Shown here: in pieces, positions 1-12,600 of the stretch | Layout: each line of letters opens with the position of its first letter | How positions within the stretch are numbered: the first letter of the stretch is position 1 | Assembly: GCA_013398295.1 (NCBI GenBank) | Contig: VZSF01011131.1 | Location: forward strand, 4,705 to 68,704 | Direction of reading: 5' to 3' | DNA length: 64,000 nt | Source of the DNA: Chionis minor | Taxonomy: Eukaryota; Chordata; Aves; Charadriiformes; Chionididae | Translations under genes and position numbers: made by a program | Notes under the pieces: generated by a model | Databases searched by the model: none | What the model saw: the letters and a program-made list of their open reading frames with translations, nothing else | Told to the model about the DNA's origin: nothing

Positions 1-520
1 CGGCCGCGACCCCCGCCCCGAAGCGCTGGAGGAGACAAACCCGGCGTCCCGGCGGCGGGCTCGGCCCCCTTGTTTGTGGCTCTCAGATCCATCATGGCTT
101 CCCCCTGCCTTTCTGCCTCCCTGCTCGTTGTGTTCCTCCTCCCTGTGGCTGCCCTGTTTATATAGAGCTATTGCCGCTCTCTAATATAGACTCTGCTAGG
201 ATGGGAAGGTGCTTTCCAGCCCCACGTCACCGCCTCTCCATTTAAACACCACATCAGCCTTTAAATAGGGAGCGAGCCGCCGAGCGCGGGCTGGGAGGTG
301 CATGCCTCCGCCGCGGAGGCTGGCGGCTTTCTCTCTCCGATCCCGGCCGGGCTTTCGCCGGGTTTCCATTCCCTTCCCTTCCTTTTCCTTCCCTTCCTTC
401 CGCGCCACCCGGCCCCGTCGCCACCGGCCCGCGGAGGGGTGCTGCTTTCTGCCGGCTCTGGCGGGGGCGTCTCGTAGCCGGTGTAAATGGACTTTTCCTT
501 GCTGTTAGGCATCGCACAAA
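1..520. promoter_or_regulatory. GTF2A1: CpG-rich 5' region of GTF2A1 (start of intron 1 or promoter-proximal)
   Basis: The first 500 bases are GC- and CpG-rich and then give way abruptly to T-rich, AT-rich intron sequence. The expected first coding exon, about 10 residues ending just before the Pro-Lys-Leu-Tyr of exon 2, is not found here, so it should lie upstream of base 1. This stretch is therefore most likely the downstream half of the GTF2A1 CpG island. It contains AT-rich TATA-like motifs near 158-164, 182-187 and 262-268, and a 23-codon hydrophobic ORF at 94-165. I see no proof of a transcription start. Confidence 0.5.
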
Positions 521-3500
521 GACAGTTTTCATCCCCTCTTGCATTTGAGAATGTTTATCTTTTCCTCCCTTTTTTTCTCTCTCTTTTTTTTTTTGTTTGT
601 TTTATTTTGTTTTTTTCTTTGTCCCTAGCATCCAGCTAGCACACGTTCCCGTGCTTCCCCCATAAGCTCTTGGAAGTATTTTTTTTCTGCTGGGTGGGGA
701 AAGTAAGAGTTTAAACGGCCCTTACCCAGTACGTCAAGGAGAGATGTGGTACTTACTTCATGGGCCCTGTGCCAAGGTCTGAGTACAGCTGTTGGCCTAA
801 AAGTAATGTTGGTGTTAAAGTTTTGTCTGTGGGTCCCTGAGCCGCAGATACTGCTCAGTGATTTCTGTGTGTTTCTGGTGATTAAAGCCACCAGGTGCAC
901 AAATATTTTAGTACAGACCAGGCAGAGCAAAGGTTTTAGAATTTTCACTAATATTTGGTTTAATTACGATACTTGCTATACTGCAAAACAGTATACAAAA
1001 GCAAATGCAAAGCATCCTCGTTTTCCTTTCCAAATCTGAAATTACACAGACCTGCCTGTGAGTTAGGGTCGTGCAATTGCAAAGTAGCATCGTTACTTTG
1101 ATGTTTTGTCCAGTTTTGTATCAGAAAATATTAGGAAAGTAGTCAGCCATTGCATGCGGGACATCCTCGGTAGGATAGATATCGAATGTGTGTGATCTGA
1201 GCCTGTTAGTTGTCCTTCTGTTTATAAACTTCTGGCTTTGTTTTTTGATTGCAAGAAAAGGATCTGTTTCTGTATTAGAGGTTTTGCTTCTCTTTTTTAA
1301 CCAAGTTAGTACTGAATAGCTATATATATATATATTTAGGTATATAGAATAACCTCCAGAGTACTTGTAAATAGCTTTGATTCAACATTTTAGTAAGTGT
1401 TAGTTTCTCTTGGCTGCATTTCTGTACTGGCGTATCTTCGGTAAAGTTCTCTTGCAGGGTGTCTGGTTTTGAACATAGTGTTTGGAATAGCAAAAGCCAA
1501 GCTTAAAACGAGCCTGCTTCAAATGGGTATGCTTTAGGCTAATTTTCAGTTAAGAAGTAAAACTTTGCAATAGTGCCTGGTCGACTTCATCAAATTCAGG
1601 TCTTGTTCAATAGCAAGGATCACACTGCTTACCAAAGATGAATAGGAACAGGTTGAAATACTGCAACCAGGTGATCACTTTAGGAAGCTATAGATTTTGA
1701 CCCTAATGTATCTATTGATAGTATCACATCAGCAGCCGATCAAATCTGAATTGCTAGAAATCTGTTCTTGCTAATGAAGGACAAATATAAGACATTAACA
1801 GACACAGTAAAAGATTTTGTAGGTGACAAAGATAATTTATTTGTAAAAGTCTATGACAACATAAAAAAAGGTCAGTTCTTAATGCTTATAATGTAGATGT
1901 GTTACTTCTTTTATACATATCTTTGATATAGCCGTGACTAAAACTAGTTACCTTAACAGTGTGCTTTTCTAGCTGCCGTACAGCTAGCTTCCAGCTCTAC
2001 CTGCACAGATGGGAGAAAGATTAGCGACATTGCAGGGATAACTGCAGAAGCAAACAGGAGCAAACTACTGTCAAATGCACAAAGTGTACTGCGATACATC
2101 TCTCCATAATGTGTTGGTTACTGGAAACCCAAACTGCTGAAATCCCAAGCGTTGTGATAATGATCACAAAGAGATGCAGTTTCTGTACCCTTGAAACTGA
2201 AGGAATGTAGGAAGTGTAAGCCCCCAAAGGCATGTGGCATTTCTTAAAATAGCTTGCTGGTTGCTCCTTGGATTTGGAGTGCGTGTGTGTTTGTAGCAGT
2301 CTCACCATACTCGGAGTTTTCTTTACAAGATGCACAGAGAAAGTGAAATATAATCGTTTCCTTATGTTCCCAGAGGGGGAAGTACTAGATTTCAAATCTT
2401 TTCTATGTGTTTGTGGTTGTATCTAATAAATCAGGAATTTTAATTGTTGTCTTTAATCTGTAGTAAGTGTTTGGAATAGTGTTTATTGAAGAGTGATTTG
2501 AGTATTTTGCTCTTAAAAGAGCTTGAAGTTTACAGCAATGTACTCTTTATGGGGGAGGCACTGTAATATAAACCAGATGAAAACATGATTATTTTAATAG
2601 CAATCTTTAAAGTTGCCGTTACGTTCTCGTTGCTTTCTCTGACTGAATGCGGATATTTATTGGAAAGCTTAGCTCACCTGCTGTCCCATCTTTAGATTTG
2701 TTCAGTAATTGTATTCCCATGTTTATTTTTTGAATTAGCAGTGTATGAAGATGATTTTGTCATTCAGCTCTAGAATCTTAGGTGGTTTGTATAAACAGCT
2801 TGAGTGTTGTATAAGTAATGCTTAAAGCCAACACTTGGTGTGTATCTAAAACAATACAGTGTACTTGCTTTTAAAGACCAGGGCTTAAGGCTGTTTTTGC
2901 AATTTTACTTCCTGGATTTGCCTCTGTTGAGGTAGGAAAAGAGCATTCTGTGAAATTCTTCAAAATCCCAGTATGGATGGCTCTCGAAGGCGTTGCTGCT
3001 CCCTCTGTGGAAGGCGTTGCATCCACCTGGGCTGGATGTTCAGTAGGAGTGTGCACAAGAGAATGTTTTCAACCGGTCAGGCGTTTTCTGAGCTGTATGT
3101 AAACATGTATAGGTAAAAACGGACAGACAGTGTTTCATTACAAGCGTGCAGGTATTTTCTTCTTTATTGCCTGTCTTCTAATCATACAGCCATGAGCCTG
3201 TCGTGTATCGTGATACTGCACGATTAGAGCAGTGTGCAGAAATTCTGCCCCGTCTTTAGATGCAGGGCACTAAATGATGCTCATGTAGGTACATACTACT
3301 TGTGGGTCAGTTAACCCGCATGGCACTAGGCTCGCTGTGCCCCTGTGGTGCTCTCGCCTTTTGGAGGGCTTAGCTGCTTGCTTGGGCTGCTGGAAGTTGT
3401 GCAGAAGGATGCTGCGACAGTGGCAGAGTGAAGGTCTGTGCTCCTAACCTGCCTTTCCGCTCTCTTGCCGAACACAGCGTCCCGCTCTTTGAAATTGTTT

Positions 3501-5617
3501 TTTCTGCTTACTACACAGGGGGCAAAAAAGGAAACGTTCCCAAGCAGACTGTTGGGCTGTAGGGTCAGTTTGTTGTAGCTGAACGTTGGCGCTTTTTTTT
3601 TTTTTTCTAAGGCTTTATAGACTAAGGAAGCTTTGTAAATAAAGCTTATAAAAATGCCTGACTGTGGAGATAGGAGGCAGTAACTGCTGGTGGAAATTCT
3701 TAGGGCCTGAATGTGTAAAATCTGTTTTATTAGAAAGCGGGCCTAATAGATGATTTAAGGAGAGGAGGATTTAAAGAGAAAATGCAGTCTCCGTTCTGCA
3801 GGAATTTTGATTGTAATTTCAGACGTAGAGGTAGTTCTCTTGACTTAAGTAACTCACATGCCTGAGGTTAAGTATGTTTATTTGCAGAATGTGGTTTTGG
3901 CATTAAGAAACAGATGCTTTTAATACGATAAGGAACACTATACGGAATAGATTGGGTAGCATTTCTGTGCTAGTTGAATTGTATAAGCTTTATGCAATTT
4001 GTTTAATTATGGAAATAATAGGACTTAATATTATTAAGTAGAATGTCTTTTTGCATCTGCTATGAATTAAATCTAAGTGGGGAAATAATCCTGTTAATGA
4101 TGCTTGGTATTTCTAAGTTGCTCACTACACAGATTTAAAATACTAGGGCTCAAGAGTACTCTGGCTTTGAAAGTCTGTTTCAAATGTCTCTATAAGCACA
4201 ATTATTGCTGAACTTGAAGCCTGAATATGTGAGCATGCAGTATTGTATTGAAAGAAAAAAAACTGCAAGTAGTCCGGTATGTTTGGTTTGTTTTGGAGAA
4301 ATTAAATTTTGGAGGTAGGTGCTGTAAACAGTTTTCAAGCATGGCAAACTTACCCTGTTACTTGAGGCCAGAAATTTTTTTGGAGAGACAAGTATCTAAA
4401 GAACGAATTCTAACATTTCAGCTTCTTGATTTGCAGCAGCATGTTTTAAAGCTGAGAAGTGGTAAACTGATGAAATGTAAAATTAAGAAAAAAAATAGGG
4501 TGCTGATAGCATGCCATTTTCCGAAATAATGGCCTGTGGTCAATTGCAGAGTGGTATGTTTATTTTTGTTGGGGGCTTTTTTGCTTTTCTTTTTTTTCTC
4601 TCTCTCCCTCCCCCCTCCCCCTTTTGTTTTTTTTTGGTTGGTTTTTTTTGTAGGAAAATCACTTGAGTCTGCCCTGATGTGGAGTTTGTTTTAAACACTA
4701 AGGACATAATGCACTACACAGCCATCAGACTGCTTAGTTCTTAATTCCAAGCTTCCAAACAGCTTTTTTTCTCCTCATGTAATAGCAATGCAATTTTTAA
4801 AGTGTTTTGGGGGTTTTTGTTTTGTTTTGGGTTTTTTTAACACTTGAAAGCAAAGATACTCAGTTTCTTTTTGTGCTCATTGGCCACATAGCTTTTTCCT
4901 GGACTAGTAGATCATGTGCTGTTATTCCCCCTCCATTATTCCGTAACATAGGCATTACAATTCTGTAACATGTGCAATGTAATCTTTACCATATCTGTAA
5001 CAAATTCAACACTTCTGGGATGCATTAAGCAACTGCGTATGCATAGAAGAAATGTTTCAAATGTGTGCAGTAAATTTGTGTAGTTCCAGCACTGTGGGAC
5101 TAACTGCCTGTGCTCGGTGCAGGTTTTCTGCATGTGTATTGGAGACACCGCCCTCTCGGGGTGCCAGACCCACTGAATCATTGTTTTGCATGTATTCAAC
5201 ATATCTAATGCATCTGGCATCATTTGGGATTTATTGCTTAAGGAAGTTAAGTGGGGTAGAGGATGGTATCAGCTTACAGCAAGTTGTAGCTTTTTTCAGA
5301 GCAGTTTAAAAATGGTCTACCCCCAGATCAAGGAACAGCCTTGGTCAGCGAAGGATATATGGTTCACAGTCTGCAGATTGATCAACCCTAATTTAGAGCT
5401 TGTGGTGCTACCTTGCAATTAGATAGCACAGATATTTAAACCCAACCAAAAGACCATTGAGGTTCAAACGTAAGTAGAGAGGTCCAGGCTGTGCTGTTAA
5501 GAAAGTACAGCATGTGCATAGTACAATTGTCTTGTGGTCCTATGAATTAAATTTTGTGTGTTAATTGGTAAAATCAAGTATTTGTATTCCCTTTTTAAAA
5601 TTGTACCTGCATTTTTA

Positions 5618-5778
5618 AATCCACAAAATGGTTGAGGTTGGAAGGGACCTCTGGAGGTCATCTTGCAACCCGGCTGTACGTGCAGGGCTACCAAGAGCCA
5701 GTTGCCTAGGATCACGTCCAGATGGTTTTTGAATATTTCTAGGGATGAGGACTCCACAACTTCTTTTGGCAAACTAAA
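5618..5778 (-). mobile_element. CR1 LINE 3'-end fragment
   Basis: The + strand reads as the reverse complement of an avian CR1 tail: a degenerate 3' repeat, then the GTTGAGGTTGGAAGGGACCT block, the GGAGGTCATCTTGCAACCC block and the 'vector of dead' C-terminal region ending near a GGACTCCACAACTTC motif. Only about 160 bases remain, as is usual for a 5'-truncated copy. It lies in GTF2A1 intron 1, antisense to the gene. Confidence 0.75.
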
Positions 5779-5869
5779 GTGAATTGACGATTCACTTTAT
5801 CATTGGCAGTTTGGGCATGAAATCAACGTAATAGAATAATAATGTATTTGTAGTGTTTCCCCCTGAAAA

Positions 5870-6115
5870 ATTTCTTATGTAAAAACATAAGTACTGATTG
5901 AAAACAGAAGTCTGTCTAGCCTAATATCCTGTCTTCCATGGTTTCTGTAAACAGATGTGTGAGGAAGAACAGGACATTTATATGAATGCTTCCAGTTTTC
6001 TGAGGCTTCAGTGCATTTCAGCTCGAGATCATTCTGAGCTGTATTTGGTTCCTGTTGAACTGGCAAGCACTAACAATTTTCTTTCCTCTGTATTTATCTA
6101 ATATCCTTTTGAACT
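5870..6115 (-). mobile_element. Ancient CR1-type LINE 3' remnant
   Basis: The segment around 5908-5942 (GTCTGTCTAGCCTAATATCC and the CTGTCTTCC that follows) resembles the reverse complement of the 3' tail of the old amniote CR1/L3-like family. A degraded TATTTATCTAATATCCTTTT block follows near 6090-6110. It is heavily diverged and assigned by pattern memory only; a RepeatMasker run would settle it. Confidence 0.45.
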
Positions 6116-6507
6116 TTAAACATCCTTTGACATGAATATTTTGCACACATGCAAATCGTTTTGCATATTCAGTATGTACGTTGGCAAGCAGAAAACAAAT
6201 TTGCTGAATGTAAAACAATTTCCTTTTCTGTCTTTTGAATTTTACCCCTCATGGCTTGAAAACCCTTGTGCTGTAGTTATGTTACAGAACATAGTGAACG
6301 GTCCCTTCCCTTTTCACCTTGTTTGAGCTGTTCTTGCTCCAAGGAGGATTTATACCTCCTTGGATGTTTTAGTCACTCGGAAACATGCAGTGTATTCCAT
6401 AATGCAGTTTTCAGAGATTTTTTTCTGTGGGTGGAAGTCTTATTTTAATATTAAAGTGATAAATTTCTTTCAAAACAATGCTGACGAGTTTTTGGTTTTT
6501 TTTAAAG

Positions 6508-6609
6508 CCTAAATTGTACAGGTCTGTAATTGAAGATGTCATCAATGACGTCAGAGAAGTTTTTCTGGATGAAGGAGTGGATGAACAAGTTCTTATGGAA
6601 CTCAAAACA
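6508..6609 (+). CDS. GTF2A1: GTF2A1 exon 2
   Basis: Thirty-four codons, phase 0 at both ends, after the acceptor TTTAAAG and before the donor GTAAGT. It encodes the first helix pair of TFIIA-alpha, from PKLYRS to LMELKT, which in the known structure packs against TFIIA-gamma in the four-helix bundle. The sequence is nearly identical to human (for example REVFLDEG where human has RDIFLDDG). Confidence 0.96.
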
Positions 6610-9600
6610 GTAAGTTGCCACTTAAGTTTTTTTTCAGTAGACCAATGCAGTAGTTGGGTTTTGGAACTGCTTACTGCTTACTGACAGGACTGTGGGTTCT
6701 TAGACCGTGGCTTGATTTACAGGGCACCATAACTGCTGGTAACAGATGGGAAAAACCTGTCTCACAGGGATGAAAGGCTTCTAGGACTAGAGTTAGCAGG
6801 GTTCACTGAGAGAGCTTTAAACTAGATTTGAAGGGGGACAGGGATGTAACTGGGCTCGCTAGAGAGGTGGCCAAGTGTAGTAGCCCAGAACTTCTGGGGC
6901 AGTGTGCTACTATTCTTGAGATTCAGAAGGCCTACCGCCCCTCAAGGGCAAAAGCTACACGCTCAACTGCTCTCTGAAATGCTTATACACCAGTGCACGC
7001 AGCGTGGGGAACAAACAGGAAGAATCGGAGATCTGTGTGCGGTTGCAGGGCCATAATCTCATTGCAGCTACTGAGACATGGTGGGATAGCTCACATGAGT
7101 GGAATGCTGTCATGGATGGCTACGTTCTCTTTAGGAAAGACAGGCCAGCAAGGCGAGGTGGTGGGGTTGCTCTTTGTGTGAGAGAGCAACTGGAATGTAT
7201 TGAGCTCTCCCTGGAGGAGGGGATGAAGACAGAGTTGAGCGCTTGTGGATTAGGATTAAAGGCCAGGCTAATAGGAGAGACACCGTTGTGGGGGTCTGTT
7301 ACAGGCCACCCGATCAGGATGCAGAAGTTGATGAAGCCTTTGACAGATAGCTGAGAGTCACCTCACAGTCACAGGCCTTGGTTCTCATGGGGGACTTCAA
7401 TCACCCTGATATCTGCTGGGAAGACTGTGCGGCCAGGCATTTATAGTCCAGGAGGTTCCTCCAGTGCATCGATGATAACTTTTTGACTCGGGTGGTGGAG
7501 GAGCCAACAAGGAGAGGGTGCACTACTGGACCTAGTACTCATGAACACAGAAGGATTGGTAGGACAACCTTGGCTGTAGTGATCATGAGACGATAGGGTT
7601 CAGGATTATGTGTAGTGGGCATAAAATGACAAGTAGAATTGGAACCTTGGACTTCAGAAGGGCTAGCTTAAAGAAACTGCTTGGAGAAATCCCATGGGTT
7701 AGGGCTCTAAGAGGGTAGGGGGGCTCAAGAGAGCTGGTTTATATTCCGGCATCACTTCCTCCAAGCTCAGGATCGGTGCATCCCTAAGAGCAAGAAATCA
7801 GTAAAGAGAAGCAGGAGACCTGCATGGTTGAGCAGGGAGCTTCTGAAAAAGCACAAGTGGAAGAAGGAAGTTTACAGTATGTGGAAGAAGGGACTGACCG
7901 CTTGTGAAGATTACAAGAATGCTGTCAGAGTATGCAGGGATGAAACGAGGAAAGCCAAGGCCTCCTTGGAATTAAATCTGGTGGGGGATGTCAGGGTCAA
8001 CAGGAAGGGTTTCTTTAAGAACATCAGAGGCAAAAGGAAAACTAGGGAAAATATGGGTCCACTATTGAATGAGACAGGTGCTACGGTGACAGATGATGCA
8101 GAGAAGGCAGAATTCCTGAATGCTGCCTTTGCTTAGTCTTCACTGCTCAGGCCAGCCCTCAGGAGTCGCAGGCTTTGCAGGTAACAGAGAAAGTCTGGAG
8201 GAAGGAAGACTCTCCCTTGGTTGAGGAGGATCAAATTAGAGGTCAGCTAAGTAACTGGATAGGCACAAGTCCATGGATCCTGATGGGATGCACCCGCGAG
8301 TGCTGAGGGAACTGGCAGAAGTCATTGCTGGGCCACTCTCCATCATCTTTGAAAGGTCCCGGAGAACAGGTGAGGTTCCTGAGGACTGGAGGAAACCCAG
8401 TGTCACTCCACTCTTCAAAAAGGGCAAGAAGGAGGATCCAGGAAACTACAGGCCTCGCCTCCGTCCCTGGAAAGATGATGGAACAGCTTGTTCTGGGCAT
8501 CATCTCCAAGCGTCTGGAGGAAAAGAAGGTCATCAGAAGTAGTCAATGTGGATTCACCAAGGGGAAATCATGCTTGACCAATCTGATAGCCTTCTCTGAT
8601 GGCATGACTGACTGGGTAGATGAAGGGAGGACTACCTTGTCTACCTTGACTTCAGCAAAGCTTTCAACACTGTCTCCCGCATCATCCTCGTAGGTAAGCT
8701 TAGGAAGTGTGGGTTAGATGAAAGGACAGTGGGGTGGATTGAAAACTGGCTGGCAGGTGGAGCTCAGAGGGTTGTGATCAGTGGGGCAGCGTCTAATTGG
8801 AGGCCTGTAACTGGTGGTGTTTCCCAGGGCTCAGTGCTGGGTCCAGTCCTGTTCAGTGTATTCATCAGTGAGGTGCACGAAGGGATGGAGTGTACCCTCA
8901 GCAGGTTTGCTGATGACACGGAACTGGGAGGGGTGGCTGACACACCAGAAGGCCGTGCTGCCATTCAGCGAGACCTGGGCAGGCTGGAGAGTTGGGCAGA
9001 GAGAAACCATATGAGATTCAACACAGGCAAGTGTAGGGTCCTGCACCTGGGAAGGAATAACCCCATGCGGCAGTACAGGTTGGGGCTGACCTGCTGGAAA
9101 GCAGCTGTGCAGAGAGGGACCTGGGAGTCCTGGTGGACAACAGGACGACCATGAGCCAGCAATGTGCCCTTGTGGCCAGGAAGGCCAATGGCATCCTGGG
9201 GTGCATCACGAGGAGTGTGGGAAGCAGGTGGAGGGAGGTCATCGTCCCCCTCTACTCTGCCCTGGTGAGGCCACATCTGGAGTAGTGTGTCCAGTTCTGG
9301 GCTGCTGGGTTCAAGAAGGACAGGGAACTGCTGGAGAGGGTACAGCGAAGGACTGCAAAGATGATGAGGAGACTGGAGCACCTTTCTTATGAGGAAAGGC
9401 TGAGGGAAGAGAGGACTGAGGGGGGATTTCATCAATGCTTACAAATATCCCAAAGGGAGGGTGCCAGCAGGATGGGGCCAGGCTCATTTCATTGGTGCCC
9501 AGTGATAGGACAGGAGGTAACGGGCACAGACTTGAACACAGGAAGCTCCATCTGAACACGAGGAGGAACTTCTTTACTTTGAGGGTGGTAGAGCACTGGA

Positions 9601-12600
9601 ACAGGTTGCTCAGAGAGGTGGTGGAGTCTTTGACTCTGGAGACATTCAAAACCCACCTGGAGGCCGCCGTCCTGTGCAACCTGCTGTAGGTGGACCTGCT
9701 CTGGCAGGGGAGTTGGACTAGATGATCTCCAGAGGTTCCTACCATCCCCAGTGATTCTGATGCTGTGATACTCTTGTACACAGTAAAAATACTAATTTTT
9801 AGTGAACTAAGCATTTTATTACTCTGCATATCTGTAGCCCCCCATAATTTGAATTCCACTGCTGTATAGAGAGATCTGTTCATCTTGTATTCCTTTCCCT
9901 AATGTGGCGTGTCAGACCGGACGTAAACTATAAGAGCAGGCATCCAAATTCACAGTGTTATTTCAGTCCCTGACAGATTGAATCTTTAAAAATAAAGGAG
10001 AGAATGTGTTTATTTCAGAGGTAGACAATTCTTAAGATTTCTGTGCAGGCAAAATAAAATGCCTGCTCTGCTTTATGTTTTTGTCTTTCTGAAGAAGAGG
10101 AGTTTCATTGTCCGATTTTTGCACGTATGGTTTGTGCTTTGCAGAAGTATTGTTTTTGGCCGGTGGTACATAATAAATTGCACTGTGTGCATCCCACTTT
10201 TTCTGAAGCTTTCAGATTTAGAATGGTTTTACATGCAGCGGGTTTGATCTATTACCAACGGCCCAAGAGAAAGGCAGGATGTTGACTTGAGTTCTAATGG
10301 GTTCCCTATGGCTTTCTTCAAATTCATCCCGAGTAAAAGAACCCCTTCAAAAGGAAAGAGAAAAGGCGAGGGGGAAAAAAAGAAAGTAAGAGGGAAGTTG
10401 GAAAGTAGTTGCCTGCTTATCTGTGCTGTTGAATAAGGACTTCCTCAGAAAGCGGGATGGCCTGTGCTCTCAGTATATTTGACGTATTAAAAAAATGGAT
10501 TGAGCGGGAGAGGAATTTTGGGTTTGGCTAGACAGAAATGAGTGAAGACTTTTTTCCTTGAAACCATGACCTGGCTTGGTGGAAATGGAGTGAGTGCTCT
10601 AAGAAAAGCATCTTGGTGTTCATGTCACAGATATGTTCTGCAAATGATGTCAGAAAAGATTGAATGAGGAAGGGGACAACAAGGAAAACGAAGTATTGAG
10701 GAGGAAGGCTTAGGGGGCCCTAAGCAGGATGTGAAATGGGAATCCTGCGTGCCTGTTGTCTTTTTGCCTCTGATGTATTATGAACTACTTGCATTGGTGT
10801 CTTTTTGCAACAGCTGCTTTTTTTGCATCTGTGGCTTTTCTTGGGACGCGTGTCAGCTGACACCAAGAACTGAAGGGCTGGAGAAGCTGAATTTGATATT
10901 GTGCTATAGAAACTCTGGAGAGCTTGTAAAGAGGCATTATCTTAGGTATGCTGGTAGCTTCTGCTGAAGTGTGTTACCAGGCAGTAGTCTTCAAGCAACT
11001 TTTATTGAGGAGTTCCAAGAAGAAATGGCTTGAGGTGAGTTGTAATAAAGAATTATTTTTGTGATTAAAGATGTAGGAAAGAAAGAAGATAGAGAAGTGA
11101 AAACTTGAAGGGTCATTTCAAGGTACCAGTTTATCTCTATTCATGCTTCTGTTAGGGTTGTTATGAATCTTCCACACTTGAAAGAAAGAAGGAATATTAA
11201 AGCTTAAGCTTGGTCTGATGATTCTTAAGGGATATTTAATTCCTCTTCTTAGAACAGTAACTCTGGAGTTATCGCTTCAAGCCTGTACTTGCTTAAGGGC
11301 CTTTTAGCTAAGTAGACTGCACATGATAAAAATGAAAACAAATTTGATTTTGGAGTACTGCCTTTATATTGTTACAAATCCTGTTGAGTAAAACTTGAAC
11401 ACTGAGATTTCTCTCTTCTTTTCCAAACTAGCTGTGGGAGAACAAGCTGATGCAGTCCAAGGCTGTAGATGGCTTCCATTCAGAAGAGCAGCAGCTTTTG
11501 TTGCAGGTGCAACAGCAGCAACAGCAGCAGCAGCAACAGCAGCATCATCACCACCACCATCACACACAACCCCAGCCGCAGCAGACTGTGCAGCAGCAGT
11601 CTCAGCCACAACAGGTCCTTATTCCAGCATCTCAGCAAGGTCAGATTTACTCTCTAATCTCTCTGGCAAAAGACTCTCAAGTTAGATCAACTCTGTAGCG
11701 TATTCTAAATCTAGGGCAGGATGTTCACGTGATGGATAACTTTGTGACTTTATGTTAAACTTTGTCTCTACGTGCCTCTATTTTTAATGGCTCAAGAGAG
11801 CAGTCTTGGCAAGAAAATCTTGGTATTTGTGTTAGTTGTATTCTTCAGCAGATTTTTGGAAAGGCTGAATTCTTCTCTTGGTCTTCTACTACATAACTTA
11901 TGTTTTCAGAATATGTGACTTTCCCGTTCTGTCAGAAATCCCTTAGCAGCTCTGTAATTTCAAGCCAATATACGTACGTACTTCACAATTTAGTCATGAG
12001 GTAGTAAGGTCATTAGGAGCAAATTAATTCAAAAAATACATTATTGTTTAGCATAAATGGATGCTGGGACGTGAAAAATACTTGTATAGCAGTCTGAGTG
12101 TATGTAGGAGATTGTTTTTCATGTTAGAACAAGTTTCAAGCGAAAAGCATAATGGCTGGATACTTTTGTGGTCTTAAAAGATTGCCCACTGTGTAGGTGG
12201 GGATGTTTAAGGTGTGTTTTAGTTAGCCATAACAGTAGTGTTTCTTGTAATAATTGTCTTGTGTATTCTCCATTAATAATTTAAGGGAAGCATTTTCACC
12301 AATTACAATTTCATTTGAAAACTAAGATAAATATTACTGGATTTTACTGCATATATGCTATGTAAACAAATCTGCTACCTGTGAAATGCTTGAGCTTTCA
12401 GTGTGCCATTAAAATTGTGGCATAAAATATTTATCTGTGGGCAGTCAATCACAGACTTCAGTCTTTTTATTAGATTTCATGGATCAAAACCTATGTTGTC
12501 AGAGGCACAAAAGAAAGCTATGAGCTGATTTCTCCCTCCACCCTCCAAAAAAAACCTCAAAACCCAACCACAGGAGGGAACTGGTGTGACAACAGTCTGT

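Larger units (their letters stand above)
521..6507 (+). other. GTF2A1: GTF2A1 intron 1 (rest of it)
   Basis: AT-rich, with many stops in all frames and no convincing exon. It holds homopolymer and pyrimidine tracts (about 560-620, 3592-3606, 4568-4645), a short TA repeat at 1320-1335, and two CR1 remnants listed separately near the 3' end. It ends in the exon 2 acceptor at 6506-6507. The short ORFs within it show no recognisable domain. Confidence 0.6.

Noticed and set aside
7004..9883. The many ORFs of 60-190 codons on both strands in this block as host genes
   Set aside because: They are frames of one decayed CR1 element or its antisense shadows.
11364..11685. Alternative frames giving poly-Ala or poly-Ser opposite or out of phase with exon 3
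   Set aside because: CAG-repeat frame shadows; the Gln/His frame matches TFIIA.
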